From: Pseudovibrio exalbescens
GTDB lineage: Bacteria > Pseudomonadota > Alphaproteobacteria > Rhizobiales > Stappiaceae
Direction: 5' to 3'
Length of the DNA stretch: 64,000 bases
NCBI RefSeq assembly: GCF_028737195.1
Contig: NZ_JAQZAJ010000003.1
Span: 434,001 to 498,000 of the forward strand
Below, in pieces: positions 46,819-55,871 of the stretch; the stretch's first letter is position 1; each line of letters opens with the position of its first letter. The notes under the pieces are model-generated. The model saw only the letters and a list, made by a program, of their open reading frames with translations, was not told the DNA's origin and did not search any database. The translations under genes were made by a program, and so were the position numbers.

Positions 46819-47270
46819 CCCGGCCCCAGCCGTATACCCGGTCCGGCTTTCTGAGCTTTCACGATGTGCAGACGCGTTGGATGGACAACGATGTCTACGG
46901 GCATGTGAACAACGTCGTCTACTACGCTTATTTCGACAGCTGCGTGAACGGCTACCTGATCGAGAAGGGGCTGCTGGACTTTGAAAGAGGGGAAACAGTT
47001 GGGCTGGTGGTTCATTCCTCGTGTTCGTATTTCGCGCCGCTTTCTTTTCCGCAAAAAGCGGTAGCAGGGCTGCGGGTGCTGAAGATCGGGCGCAGCAGCG
47101 TTGAGTATGAGATCGCGATTTTCATTGAGGGCGAAGAGGGGGCCTGCGCGCAGGGGACATTCACGCATGTGTATGTGGACCGCATGACCCGCAGGCCGGT
47201 GCCGCTCTCGGAGAAGATGCGGGCGGCGCTCAGGCCGCTCGTAACGGAGGAGGGCGCGACACCCGCCTGA
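46815..47270 (+). CDS. Acyl-CoA thioesterase (4HBT hotdog family)
   Basis: 151 residues. VQTRWMDNDVYGHVNNVVYYAYFDSCVNGYL is the 4-hydroxybenzoyl-CoA thioesterase signature, with the active Asp in WMDNDVYGHVNN. It hydrolyses an acyl-CoA thioester, substrate unknown. It overlaps the dehydrogenase gene by 4 bp and ends 33 bp before the dehalogenase gene. Confidence 0.92.
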   Translation: MTRPQPYTRSGFLSFHDVQTRWMDNDVYGHVNNVVYYAYFDSCVNGYLIEKGLLDFERGETVGLVVHSSCSYFAPLSFPQKAVAGLRVLKIGRSSVEYEIAIFIEGEEGACAQGTFTHVYVDRMTRRPVPLSEKMRAALRPLVTEEGATPA

Positions 47271-47303
47271 ATGACCCGGCAGCGCCGGGGAGGAGGAACC
47301 AGA

Positions 47304-48185
47304 ATGACAAGCTGGCAAGACCAGAAACGCCATGTAGAGGTGCTTGGCGAACGGATGAGCTATGTGGAACGGGGGGAAGGACGGCCCATCCTGTTTTTGC
47401 ATGGCAATCCGACTTCATCCTACCTGTGGCGCACTGTGATGCCGCAATTGGAAGGGCGCGGCCGCTGCATCGCGCCGGATCTGATCGGTATGGGTGACAG
47501 CGCCAAGCTGCCAAACCCGGGGCCGGAGACCTATCGCTTCCATGTGCATGCCATGTATCTGGATGGCTTTATCGACGCGGTAATCGGCACACAGGAGAAG
47601 GTGGTGCTGGTGGCGCATGACTGGGGCACAGCGCTGGGCTTCGACTGGGCCCATCGCAACCCGGAGCGCGTGGAAGCCATTGCCTATATGGAAGGGTTCG
47701 CCCGGCCGGTGGCCAGCTGGGAGGAGTGGAACAAGGACGCAACGCCGGTGTTTCAGGGGTTCCGGTCGGAGGCGGGTGAAGGGATGGTTCTGGACAAGAA
47801 CCTCTTCATCGAGCGGGTGTTGCCGGGCTCCATCGTCCGCACGCTGAGTGATCAGGAGATCGAGGAGTACCGCCGTCCGTTCAAGGAACGCGAAGACCGG
47901 TGGCCCACCTTGACGTGGCCGCGGGAGATCCCTGTGGCGGGAGAACCGGCGGACGTGCATGAGCGCTTGACGGCGGTGAGTAACTGGATGGCGGACAACG
48001 AGGTGCCCAAGCTGTTCGTCAACGCCGAGCCGGGCGCCATCATGATCGGGAAGCTCAGAGATTTTTGCCGAAGCTGGATCAACCAGCACGAAGTTACTGT
48101 GCCGGGCATTCATTTCATTCAAGAGGACTCCGGTCCGCAGATCGGACAGGCCATTGCCCAGTGGCTGCGTGATCTAGACAGTTAA
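47304..48185 (+). CDS. Haloalkane dehalogenase (LinB/DhaA-like, subfamily II)
   Basis: 293 residues, nearly the same length as LinB. The LinB-like blocks are HGNPTSSYLWR (halide-holding Asn35), AHDWGTALGFDWA (nucleophile Asp106 and halide-holding Trp107), YMEG (acid Glu130) and GIHFIQEDS (base His270). This is the full HLD-II catalytic pentad, so the protein should hydrolyse a carbon-halogen bond to an alcohol and halide. The ATG at 47304 has a strong GGGGAGGAGG upstream. The gene lies in an HxlR-headed operon; substrate unknown. Confidence 0.93.
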   Translation: MTSWQDQKRHVEVLGERMSYVERGEGRPILFLHGNPTSSYLWRTVMPQLEGRGRCIAPDLIGMGDSAKLPNPGPETYRFHVHAMYLDGFIDAVIGTQEKVVLVAHDWGTALGFDWAHRNPERVEAIAYMEGFARPVASWEEWNKDATPVFQGFRSEAGEGMVLDKNLFIERVLPGSIVRTLSDQEIEEYRRPFKEREDRWPTLTWPREIPVAGEPADVHERLTAVSNWMADNEVPKLFVNAEPGAIMIGKLRDFCRSWINQHEVTVPGIHFIQEDSGPQIGQAIAQWLRDLDS

Positions 48186-48198
48186 GAGAGGATTTCCC

Positions 48199-49173
48199 AT
48201 GGCATTGCCAAGCGTATTGAAAGACCGTCTGCGCCTGCCGCTGGTTGCAGCACCCATGTTTATCGTTTCCAATCCTGACCTCGTTATTGCTCAGTGCAAG
48301 GCCGGCATTGTGGGCTCTTTTCCGGCGCTCAATGCGCGCCCGAAAGAGGCGCTGGAAGAATGGCTGAAGCGGATCACGGAGGAACTGGCTGCATACGATG
48401 AAGCGAACCCGGATGCGCCTTCGGCTCCTTTTGCGGTGAACCAGATCGTCCACCGGTCCAATGACCGTCTGGAGCATGATCTTGAGGTCTGCGTGAAGTA
48501 CAAGGTGCCCATCGTCATTACCTCTCTTGGGGCACGTGAAGATGTGATCGAAGCGGTACACAGCTACGGCGGCATTGTGCTGCACGATGTCATTCACAAT
48601 GGTTTTGCCAAGAAAGCCATTTCCAAAGGGGCAGATGGCCTGATCGCTGTGGCGGCAGGCGCTGGTGGCCACGCTGGCAGCGTTTCGCCATTTGCGCTCA
48701 TTCAGGAAATTCGCGAGTGGTTTGACGGCCCTCTGCTGCTTTCCGGTTCCATCAGCACGGGCAAGGGCATTTTGGCAGCCAAGGCCATGGGGGCTGACCT
48801 GGCGTATATGGGCTCTGCCTTCATTGCCACCAAGGAAGCCAATGCGGTTGATGGCTACAAGCACATGATCGTGGAGTCTTCTTCCGACGATATTGTGTAT
48901 TCCAGCTACTTCACCGGCATTCCGGGGAACTATCTCAAGCCGTCCATTCGCGCGGCCGGCATGGACCCGGATGCGCTGGAGCACGGATCGCCAGAACAGA
49001 TGAACTTTGCTGCCGCCTCCAAAAAGGAAGGCGTCTCGGCAAAGGCGTGGAAGGAAATCTGGGGCGCGGGCCAAGGTGTTGGCGGCGTAAAGAGCATTCA
49101 GTCTACAGGCGACTACGTTGCGCAGCTGCGCGAGGAATACGAAGCTGCCAAGCAGGCATTGCTTGCTGACTGA
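48199..49173 (+). CDS. Nitronate monooxygenase family protein (2-nitropropane dioxygenase-like)
   Basis: 324 residues. LRLPLVAAPMFIVSNPDLVIAQCKAGIVGSFPALNAR starts the TIM barrel; LHDVIHNGFAKKAISKGADGLIAVAAGAGGHAGS holds the catalytic-type His and glycine-rich FMN loop (GGHAG), and MGADLAYMGSAFIAT completes the phosphate site. It oxidises alkyl nitronates or acts on unrelated flavin substrates. It is the last gene of the HxlR operon and is followed by a terminator. Confidence 0.93.
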   Translation: MALPSVLKDRLRLPLVAAPMFIVSNPDLVIAQCKAGIVGSFPALNARPKEALEEWLKRITEELAAYDEANPDAPSAPFAVNQIVHRSNDRLEHDLEVCVKYKVPIVITSLGAREDVIEAVHSYGGIVLHDVIHNGFAKKAISKGADGLIAVAAGAGGHAGSVSPFALIQEIREWFDGPLLLSGSISTGKGILAAKAMGADLAYMGSAFIATKEANAVDGYKHMIVESSSDDIVYSSYFTGIPGNYLKPSIRAAGMDPDALEHGSPEQMNFAAASKKEGVSAKAWKEIWGAGQGVGGVKSIQSTGDYVAQLREEYEAAKQALLAD

Positions 49174-49204
49174 GCCCTGACAATTCCTCAGGAATAACAT
49201 GAGT

Positions 49205-49233
49205 TGGGCCCCCGTTCGGGGCCCATTTCTTTT
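49205..49233 (+). terminator. Terminator of the HxlR/dehalogenase operon
   Basis: Stem TGGGCCCC/GGGGCCCA with loop CGTTC and a T-rich tail, 31 bp after the monooxygenase stop. The rest of the 309-bp gap up to 49482 must hold the promoter of the transporter gene; I see no other feature there. Confidence 0.82.
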
Positions 49234-49482
49234 GTGCGGGGTGCTTTTTCATCGTTTCATGCGGTATTTTGCGTATAAAGTTGAGTTTATCTAAGGGGAC
49301 TCTTTTGGAAAGTGCTGGGTCCGTGCATTTTCTTTTAGGCCTCAAAGACGCTATAAGCCTTCGGATTCATTTCGTCGTGTGGTGCCTTTTTAGGCAGAGA
49401 TTGCCAAGTGTCGTAGCTTTGCGCAGTTTTATTGCAACAACCTCCGGCGTCCAATTTGGGCTCGTATAAACGGTAAAATAAG

Positions 49483-50013
49483 ATGCAACGAGAGCATTGG
49501 GGAAGTCGGTTTGGCTTCATCATGGCGGCAGCAGGATCTGCCGTGGGACTGGGAAACATCTGGAAGTTTCCATACCTGGCCGGATCAGAGGGTGGGGGCG
49601 CCTTCCTGATCATTTATCTTGCAATGGTTGCTACCATTGGCCTTTCTGCCATGATCGCTGAAATCGCCATAGGCCGTTACGCTCAGTTGGACCCAATCGG
49701 GGCTTTCAAGAAGACTGGCGGCGGGCCCTGGGTGATTTTTGGAATACTGGCAATCCTGACGCCCTTCCTCATCCTGTCTTTCTATTCGGTTGTTGGTGGC
49801 TGGACCATCGCCTACATCGTGAAGAGCTTTGCCCTGATGTTTGGGGGCGGCTCCGGTGTTGGTCATGAGGACCAGTTCAATCAGCTGGTGTCCTCGCCTG
49901 TTGAACCGATCATCTACCATGCTCTGTTCATGGGGTTGAGCATGGTGATCGTGCTCAAGGGCGTGACGGATGGCATTGAAAAGGCCTCCAAGATCCTGAT
50001 GCCATTGGTGTGA
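49483..50013 (+). pseudogene. NSS (SNF) Na+-dependent transporter, N-terminal fragment
   Basis: 176 residues covering roughly the first five membrane helices of an NSS transporter. FIMAAAGSAVGLGNIWKFPYLAGSEGGGAFLIIYL is the first-helix signature with the Na+ and substrate site residues. The frame stops after GIEKASKILMPLV, far short of the usual ~450 residues. The next frame is a second NSS copy that starts in its second helix, so the reading continues in a paralogue after a one-base frame change. It is probably a remnant of a deletion between two tandem transporter genes, or an assembly error. Confidence 0.8.
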
Positions 50014-51182
50014 GCGTTATGATGGCGGAAATCGCCATTGGCCGTGCTGCCAAGCTGAACCCTGTCGGTGCTTTCCGCGTCGTGGCAGGTCGGAGCTGGA
50101 TGCCGGTTGGTCTGCTCGGTGTGATCACAGCCTTTGCTATTCTCTCGTTCTATTCTGTGGTTGGTGGCTGGACCATCGCCTATCTTGTAAAGACGTTCAC
50201 TGGCGAAATCAGCAGTGGTTCCGCAGCAATCCTTGGTGGCCAGTTCGAGGCGCTGGTGGGTTCTGTCGTTGAGCCGCTCGTTTATCACGGCATCTTCATG
50301 GTGATGACCGTTGTGATCGTGCTTTTGGGCGTCACATCAGGCATTGAGAAGTCCGTAAAGGCCTTGATGCCGCTCTTGTTCATCTTGCTGATTATTCTTG
50401 TGATCCGCAGTGTGACGCTGCCGGGCGGCATGGAAGGTATCATTTTCTTCCTGAAGCCTGATTTCTCGCAGATTAGCATGGACATGATCCAAGCCGCGCT
50501 CGGTCAGGCTTTCTTCTCTCTTTCATTGGGCATGGGTGCCATGATCACCTATGGCTCCTACTTGTCTCCTGAGACAAACATCCGCAGCTCGTCTGTTTGG
50601 GTTGTTTCTCTGGACTTTATGGTGGCCTTCCTTGCAGGTCTTCTGGTGTTGCCAGCAGTGTTTGCCTTCGGCATGGATCCTGGTGCGGGGCCCGGCCTGA
50701 CCTTCATCACCTTGCCTGCGATCTTTGGCGAAATGCCATTTGGATTGCTGTTTCAGGCGGTGTTCTTTGCCATGCTGCTGATTGCGGCGCTGACCTCTTC
50801 AATCTCTCTTCTGGCAATTCCGGTTGCGTACTTCTCTGAGAGCTTTGGCATGGGCCGCAAGGCAGCTTCCACCGTGGTTGGCCTTGTCATCTTTGCCATC
50901 GGCATTCCATGTTCCCTTTCTCTGGGCGTGTGGGGCGACATTCTGTTCTTTGGCATGCCGTTCTTTGACTTCCTGTCGTTCCTGGTTGACAAGTTCTTCC
51001 TGCCAATCGGTGGCATTCTGACGGCAATCTGTGCGGGTTGGTTTGCGTATGGCAAGGTGTCTCGTGAACTGGAAAATCAGGGCGAACTGCCATTTTCCTA
51101 TCTGCAGATCTGGAAGTGGATTGTTCGCATCGTGGCGCCAATCGCTATTGTCTGGGTCATGGTTATTGGCTTCATAGGCTAA
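50010..51182 (+). pseudogene. NSS (SNF) Na+-dependent transporter, fragment lacking the first helix
   Basis: 390 residues starting at a GTG that overlaps the previous stop (GTGA). It begins within the second helix (VMMAEIAIGRAAKLNPVGAF, equivalent to AMIAEIAIGRYAQLDPIGAF in the preceding fragment) and runs through to the normal C-terminus. The first helix, which carries the Na+ and substrate site, is missing, so it is unlikely to transport alone. Translational coupling could make both parts, but whether they assemble is unknown. Confidence 0.8.
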
Positions 51183-51204
51183 CAATCGGCGCAGCCGTGA
51201 AATG

Positions 51205-51244
51205 AAAAAGCCCCCGCAGGTCCGGCGATCTGCGGGGGCTTTTT
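51205..51244 (+). terminator. Terminator of the NSS transporter region
   Basis: A 15-bp stem AAAAAGCCCCCGCAG/CTGCGGGGGCTTTTT with a 10-nt loop, ending in a T-run. It lies between the transporter and the convergent Rrf2 gene and can serve both. Confidence 0.9.
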
Positions 51245-51272
51245 GTGTTTGGTGGCAGAGCTGCGGTGCTTG

Positions 51273-51728
51273 CTAGGCGCTGAGAGCCAGCGGTCCGCCT
51301 GCCAACATTGGCGCGTAGGCTTCGCGGTCGCTTGCCACATCATTCAAGGTTACGCTGTCCAGTTCGCGCATGAAGGCCTTGAGCGCATAGGCAAGGGCCG
51401 ACCGAACCCGGCAAACTGGCAGAAAGGGGCAGGTAGCTTTGTCAGAGCAGCCCATGCAGTCTGTCAAAGCGAAGTTGGGCTCGACAGCACGAATAAGCTC
51501 GCCAAGCGTGACGATGGCAGGATCGCAGGCAAGATGAAAGCCACCGATACGGCCTCGCCGGGACTTGATGAAGCCATGGGCGGAGAGCGCCTGCACGGTT
51601 TTTGTAATCTGCGGTTTTGGCGAGCTACAGACCTGCGAGAATCTCTCTATGGTCCAGTGATGGTCGGGGTTTGAAACCACTACTGCCATGATGCGGGTGG
51701 CGATGTCGGTCATGCCGGTCAATTTCAT
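51273..51728 (-). CDS. Rrf2-family regulator, NsrR-like
   Basis: 151 residues. The winged helix is TDIATRIMAVVVSNPDHHWTIERFSQVCSSPKPQITKTVQALSAHGFIKSRRGRIGGF; the Fe-S region is TDCMGCSDKATCPFLPVCRVRSALAYALKAFMREL with Cys91, Cys94, Cys100 and Cys106. The CxxxP-CxL arrangement and TLNDV tail resemble NsrR, the nitric-oxide-sensing repressor, although NsrR itself uses three Cys. It may respond to NO or redox stress. A perfect FNR-type box lies 121 bp upstream. Confidence 0.85.
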   Translation of the reverse strand: MKLTGMTDIATRIMAVVVSNPDHHWTIERFSQVCSSPKPQITKTVQALSAHGFIKSRRGRIGGFHLACDPAIVTLGELIRAVEPNFALTDCMGCSDKATCPFLPVCRVRSALAYALKAFMRELDSVTLNDVASDREAYAPMLAGGPLALSA

Positions 51729-52058
51729 GAATTGTCCCCTCAGGTGCGTATCAGCGCCTGCTCATGCACGAAACTGCCCATCCGTAACAGCAGAAGCCAA
51801 GCTTGATTGTTCCCAGATTTAAGGTGAGGGGAAGAGCAGGCGTTGGCATTGATACACATCAAGGGATAAAACGTCGCGGGGTACAGGCGTTTTACTGTCA
51901 TTGAAATGTAACAGTAAATAATTTCTCAGTGATAACCCCTAGGGAGCTGTGGGGTAAGAGCTTAGAACACTTAAAATGCGTAATATTACAACTTGAAGGA
52001 TATGTCGGAATAGTGTTCGGAAGCATGAAGTGCATGAGGGTGGTGCATTTGAAAATAG
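51729..52058. other. Divergent promoter region between NsrR-like and chemoreceptor genes
   Basis: 330 bp that carry the FNR-type box listed at 51849 and moderate AT-rich sequence up to the chemoreceptor start. Possible -10 elements lie on both sides of the box (TTAAAT on the minus strand near 51820; TTTACT on the plus strand near 51891), so either gene or both could be its target. Confidence 0.5.
51849..51862. promoter_or_regulatory. Perfect FNR/FixK/Dnr-type box
   Basis: TTGATACACATCAA matches the consensus TTGAT-N4-ATCAA at all ten defined positions. Symmetric boxes of this kind bind FNR-family regulators of low oxygen or NO. It lies 121 bp from the NsrR-like start and 197 bp from the chemoreceptor start. 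Confidence 0.75.
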
Positions 52059-53414
52059 ATGATTGGGCGATCTATGCAGGCCGAAATTTCAAAACGACTT
52101 AAGTTTCACCGGATCACAGAGGATGATCTAAAGACGTTAGCTGAAGGGGAACCGTATATCCGGAAGGTTTTGCCGAAGGTTCTTGATCTTTTCTATGCGC
52201 ATGTGCAAAATTTTCCTGAGACCGCACAATTTTTCAAATCGAAGGCGCATATCGACCATGCCAAGTCCAAACAGGCGGAGCACTGGTCGTTTCTGGCAAA
52301 GGCCAAGTTGACGGACGACTATGTTGCGTCCGTGAGGCGAATTGGCGAGGCCCACAATAAGCTGGGCATGTCGCCCCGCTATTACATTGGCGCTTACAAT
52401 TATCTGTCCGGGGCGATCTGCTCTGAACTGGAAGCTGAGATTCGCGGCGGCGTGCTTGCCGCTCGGTCTGGCAGTTTCTTGCGTCGGTTGCAGCAGGCGG
52501 TGATCAAGGTCACGTTCCTTGATATGGATATCGCGCTGGAGGTCTATGAGGACGCCAAGACACGGGACCGGCAGAATTTCATTGAAGGCATTGCCTCTCG
52601 CTTTGAAGAGAGTGTTGGCACCGTTGCGGGCTCCTTGAGCGCTGCTGCCGGTGGGTTGAAGGCGACCTCTGACACCTTGCAGAAGGCTGCCAGCGAAACG
52701 GCTGAAATCAGTAGCACTGTGGAGGAGGCAGCTGGTTCCACGAGCGTGAACGTGGAGAGTGTTAGCCATTCCACGGGTGAGTTGGCGCAGGCGATTGCCG
52801 AGATCGCGCAGCAGGTCAACCGTGCGGCAACGACCGCGGATCAGGCGGTGACAGCCTCGGAGAAGGCCATTGCACGGGTTGGTGCGTTGACGGTGGCGGC
52901 GGATGAGATTGGCAACATCATTGAGCTGATCAATAAAATCTCATCTCAGACCCATTTGCTGGCGCTGAACGCGACCATTGAAGCCGCGCGGGCCGGGGAG
53001 GCGGGTAAAGGCTTTTCCGTTGTGGCCCATGAGGTCAAGTCGCTTGCCGAGCAGACAGCGAACGCGACGGTTCAAATCAGCTCTCAGATTGCGGAGATCC
53101 AAGAGGCAACGCGCCATTCTCGCGAAAGCATGGAGGAGATCTCCACGACGATTTCCGAGATGGACGCCATATCGGCGGCGATCTCAGGCGCGGTTGAGCA
53201 GCAGGGCGCGGCAACCTCTGTCATTTCCGAGAGCATATCGCTGGCGGCGGAGGGCACTTCACGGGTTTCCTCTGGGATCACCAGTGTGAGCGCAGCAGCA
53301 GGTGAGACCGGCACGACAGCTGGAAACGTGCTGGAATCGGCCAATCAGCTTTCTGAGTATGCTCGGGATCTGGAGGCCAGCATGGCGGATTTCCTCGGGC
53401 ACCTGCGTGCCTGA
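52059..53414 (+). CDS. Globin-coupled methyl-accepting chemotaxis protein (HemAT-type)
   Basis: 451 residues. The N-terminal ~170 residues are a protoglobin domain with [43 protein letters not shown]; the proximal heme His is His99. The C-terminal half is an MCP signalling domain with the hairpin tip [48 protein letters not shown]. There is no membrane segment, so this is a soluble aerotaxis-type O2 (or NO) sensor that signals to CheA/CheW. Starts at 52059 and 52074 are both possible. Confidence 0.94.
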   Translation: MIGRSMQAEISKRLKFHRITEDDLKTLAEGEPYIRKVLPKVLDLFYAHVQNFPETAQFFKSKAHIDHAKSKQAEHWSFLAKAKLTDDYVASVRRIGEAHNKLGMSPRYYIGAYNYLSGAICSELEAEIRGGVLAARSGSFLRRLQQAVIKVTFLDMDIALEVYEDAKTRDRQNFIEGIASRFEESVGTVAGSLSAAAGGLKATSDTLQKAASETAEISSTVEEAAGSTSVNVESVSHSTGELAQAIAEIAQQVNRAATTADQAVTASEKAIARVGALTVAADEIGNIIELINKISSQTHLLALNATIEAARAGEAGKGFSVVAHEVKSLAEQTANATVQISSQIAEIQEATRHSRESMEEISTTISEMDAISAAISGAVEQQGAATSVISESISLAAEGTSRVSSGITSVSAAAGETGTTAGNVLESANQLSEYARDLEASMADFLGHLRA

Positions 53415-53464
53415 GGCGGATGGAATGCTGCTTTGAATGTGCCTAGGGTGCTGGGAGCTGCGCC

Positions 53465-54448
53465 CTAGCCGTTCTCAAGCAGGAAGTCTGCGGTTTCATG
53501 GTCTGTGATCAAATCCGTCACATAGCCACCGCGCAGGCCTGCAAGGACCGCTTGATGGTTCTTCGGGCCCCCGCCGATCATGATGCGGCTTGGAATTTGT
53601 CGGAGCTGAGCGAGGTTGATGCCAAGGATCCGCTGGTCCAGTTCTGTGATAACCGGTTGTCCCTGTGCATCCAGAAACCGTCCGCAGATGACAGCGGTTG
53701 CGCCCAGCTGCTTGTAGGTCTCCATATCCTGTTCCGAGATGATGCCGGCCCGTACCGCCGAATTATTGGGTGAGCAGTGGCCAACCACAAAGACTGCGCG
53801 GCTGCACCGTTCCAGAACGGCAAAATGAGAGCGCACGATGGGCTCGGCCTGAAGTTCCGTGGCGAGGCGGGCGCTGGAGACGATCGCCGGGACATTGAGG
53901 TTCATGCCGGTGCCCTCAAACCTGTTGGCGATAAGTGAGGAGCCCTCGTCGGCGGCAAAACTGTATTGGGCATACATGGAGCCGATCATTTGCAGCACGC
54001 TGACATTCTTTAGCGGCTTGCGGGGCATGGCCTGACTCAGCTCGTGAATGGTGCGGCCCCAGGCGATTCCAATGGTGTCGTTATCCTTCGTAACATGGCT
54101 GAGATACATGGCGCCTGCACGGGCAAGCCGGATGCGAACATGGGTTTGGCCGTCACCTGCCGGGGCGACCAGTACATTATCCAGACCGAACTTGGTCTTG
54201 AGCTTTGATGAGATGGTCGCCTGAGTATAGCGGTCCTGATCCAGTGTGATCTGAACGTACCCAAGTTCGCGGGCTTGCTGCAGGTACTTGACGACGCTGG
54301 CGCGGGAAACGCCCAGAACCTCTGCGATATCGGTCTGGTTCAGGCCCTCCTGATAGTAGAGCCATGCTGAATGCAAGATGGGGTCCTTGTTGAACCAAAT
54401 CGCACTGCTTTTTTCTTTTCTGGTCACGCCCGCTGCCTCGTAGCCCAA
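53465..54448 (-). CDS. SorC-family sugar-binding transcriptional regulator
   Basis: 327 residues. HSAWLYYQEGLNQTDIAEVLGVSRASVVKYLQQARELGYV is the N-terminal helix-turn-helix; the rest is the SorC effector domain with DTIGIAWGRTIHELSQ and IMIGGGPKNHQAVLAGLRGGYVTDLITD. SorC-type regulators bind phosphosugars. The gene is divergent from the mutarotase-aldolase pair and is the natural controller of the whole 54.5-64 kb cluster. Confidence 0.93.
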   Translation of the reverse strand: MGYEAAGVTRKEKSSAIWFNKDPILHSAWLYYQEGLNQTDIAEVLGVSRASVVKYLQQARELGYVQITLDQDRYTQATISSKLKTKFGLDNVLVAPAGDGQTHVRIRLARAGAMYLSHVTKDNDTIGIAWGRTIHELSQAMPRKPLKNVSVLQMIGSMYAQYSFAADEGSSLIANRFEGTGMNLNVPAIVSSARLATELQAEPIVRSHFAVLERCSRAVFVVGHCSPNNSAVRAGIISEQDMETYKQLGATAVICGRFLDAQGQPVITELDQRILGINLAQLRQIPSRIMIGGGPKNHQAVLAGLRGGYVTDLITDHETADFLLENG

Positions 54449-54554
54449 TCGATCAAGTTGCCGCCCTTACCATAAGTTTCGCGTTAATTGCTACTCCCAA
54501 TCATTCCGAGGAAACGGGAGACTTGCCAGAGACATATTACAAATGGTATTTAGT

Positions 54555-54570
54555 AATGACAAATGTAAAA
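54555..54570. promoter_or_regulatory. Shared 16-bp motif, putative SorC operator (site 1)
   Basis: AATGACAAATGTAAAA lies 10 bp before the FucU-like gene. It matches the complement of the motif at 55980-55995 in 15 of 16 positions. TTACAAATG at 54527-54535 gives a second half-site about 25 bp upstream. Sharing between the promoters of two adjacent transcription units supports one common regulator. Confidence 0.6.
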
Positions 54571-54579
54571 GGTGGGCTC

Positions 54580-55014
54580 ATGTTAAAATCGATAGATCCG
54601 CTGCTGTCTGCTGATCTGCTATATGCTCTGGCGTCCATGGGGCATGGCGATACGCTGGCGATTGTTGATGCAAATTTTGCAGCTGCATCACGGGCTAACG
54701 GCCATCTGATCACTATGCCGGGCACGACGGCCAGTGATGTTCTGGCGGCCATCCTCACGCTGTTTCCTGTCGACGGGTTCGATGATTGCCCCATCAAGCT
54801 GATGGCGCAAGCCGACGATGCGGAGCTGCCTGAAGCGGCGCAGGATTTCCTCAAGGTGTTGGATGCCAGTGAGGAGAAGGGCCACAAGTGGGAAGCGATC
54901 GATCGGTTCGCCTTTTACGACCTAGCAGAAAAAACAAGTCTTATTGTTGCGACCACGGATCTGCGCCCTTATGGCTGCCTGATCCTGCAGAAGGGAGTGG
55001 TGTTCGATGGTTAG
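54580..55014 (+). CDS. RbsD/FucU-family sugar mutarotase
   Basis: 144 residues from the ATG at 54580 (AAAGGTGGG upstream; the longer frame from 54523 is an overextension). The FucU-like blocks are LSADLLYALASMGHGDTLAIVDANFAA with the catalytic His in MGHGD, PIKLMAQADDAELP and RFAFYDLAEKTSLIVATTDLRPYGCLILQKGV (Tyr in FAFYD). Family members interconvert sugar anomers (L-fucose, ribose). Here it could prepare an imported ribose analogue for the kinase. It overlaps the aldolase gene by 8 bp. Confidence 0.92.
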   Translation: MLKSIDPLLSADLLYALASMGHGDTLAIVDANFAAASRANGHLITMPGTTASDVLAAILTLFPVDGFDDCPIKLMAQADDAELPEAAQDFLKVLDASEEKGHKWEAIDRFAFYDLAEKTSLIVATTDLRPYGCLILQKGVVFDG

Positions 55015-55831
55015 TCATGATGCCTGGCTGCAGTCTGACCTGGTGAAGGAACTGAAGGTGCTTGCCTATGCGCTTTGGGACAAAGGGTGGGGCGAGCGCA
55101 ATGCGGGCAACATAAGTGTCCGCTTGAACCCGCAGCAGATGGCCGAATGGGGTGTTGCCGAGATGGCGTCCACCCAGTGGTATGATCTTCCAAAGCCGGT
55201 GCCTGCTCTTGCCGGGCAGCACATGCTGATGACCGCCAGCGGCGCGTTCATGCGGCATGTGAAAGAAAATCCTGAGCAAGATCTGGGTCTTGTGCGCTTT
55301 AGTGAAGATGGTTCGCAGTTTACACCCATCGCTGGCTACGCTGGCGGGGGGCGGCCTTCAAGCGAAATGATCACCCACCTTCTGGTGCATGCAGAGCGCC
55401 AGGACAAGGGGCAATCGGTGATCGTTCACACCCATGCAGACTGGCTGCTATTGATGAGCCATCTTCACGATCAATCCAGTGAGGCGTTTACAAAGACGCT
55501 GTGGCGGATGTGCTCTGAAAGTCTGATGTTCTTTCCCGATGGCGTTGGTGTTGTGCCGTGGATGTTGCCGGGCTCTCTCGCCATTGGTGAGGCGTCAGGA
55601 GAATTGGCCCAGACGCACCGCTTGATCCTCTGGGCTTACCATGGGGTTCTGGCAGCGGGTGATTCACTTGATGATGCGTTCGGCTTGATCGAGACCGCCG
55701 AGAAGGCCGCGATGATTTACTGTCAGGGCAAGATGGCCGGAATGGACCTGCCGGGAATCAGTGATGCGCAGATTGTCTCTCTTGGAAAGCATCTGGGCGT
55801 GACGCCGATCTACGAGCTGAATGGGCAATAG
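55007..55831 (+). CDS. Class II aldolase, rhamnulose-1-phosphate aldolase-like
   Basis: 274 residues, exactly the length of E. coli RhaD, with matching blocks: LWDKGWGERNAGNISVRL, VIVHTHADWLLLMSHL (zinc His residues HTH), MFFPDGVGVVPWMLPGSLAIGEA, WAYHGVLAAGDSLDDAFGLIETAEKAA and GKHLGVTPIYE. Members cleave a ketose-1-phosphate to DHAP and an aldehyde. Next to mtnK and mtnA the likely substrate is a 5-substituted ribulose-1-phosphate, giving DHAP plus methylthioacetaldehyde or acetaldehyde. True rhamnulose-1-phosphate use is less likely because rhamnose kinase and isomerase are absent. A terminator follows. Confidence 0.92.
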   Translation: MVSHDAWLQSDLVKELKVLAYALWDKGWGERNAGNISVRLNPQQMAEWGVAEMASTQWYDLPKPVPALAGQHMLMTASGAFMRHVKENPEQDLGLVRFSEDGSQFTPIAGYAGGGRPSSEMITHLLVHAERQDKGQSVIVHTHADWLLLMSHLHDQSSEAFTKTLWRMCSESLMFFPDGVGVVPWMLPGSLAIGEASGELAQTHRLILWAYHGVLAAGDSLDDAFGLIETAEKAAMIYCQGKMAGMDLPGISDAQIVSLGKHLGVTPIYELNGQ

Positions 55832-55871
55832 AACACTGTTTGATCGGTCATATTTTTATATGACGGCTAAG

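Noticed and set aside
48115-49200. 361-codon minus-strand frame opposite the nitronate monooxygenase
   Set aside because: Antisense to a clearly coding gene, His/Arg-rich composition typical of shadow frames.
55007-55831. Rhamnose degradation pathway
   Set aside because: The aldolase resembles RhaD, but there is no rhamnose isomerase or kinase; MtnK and MtnA give a better explanation.
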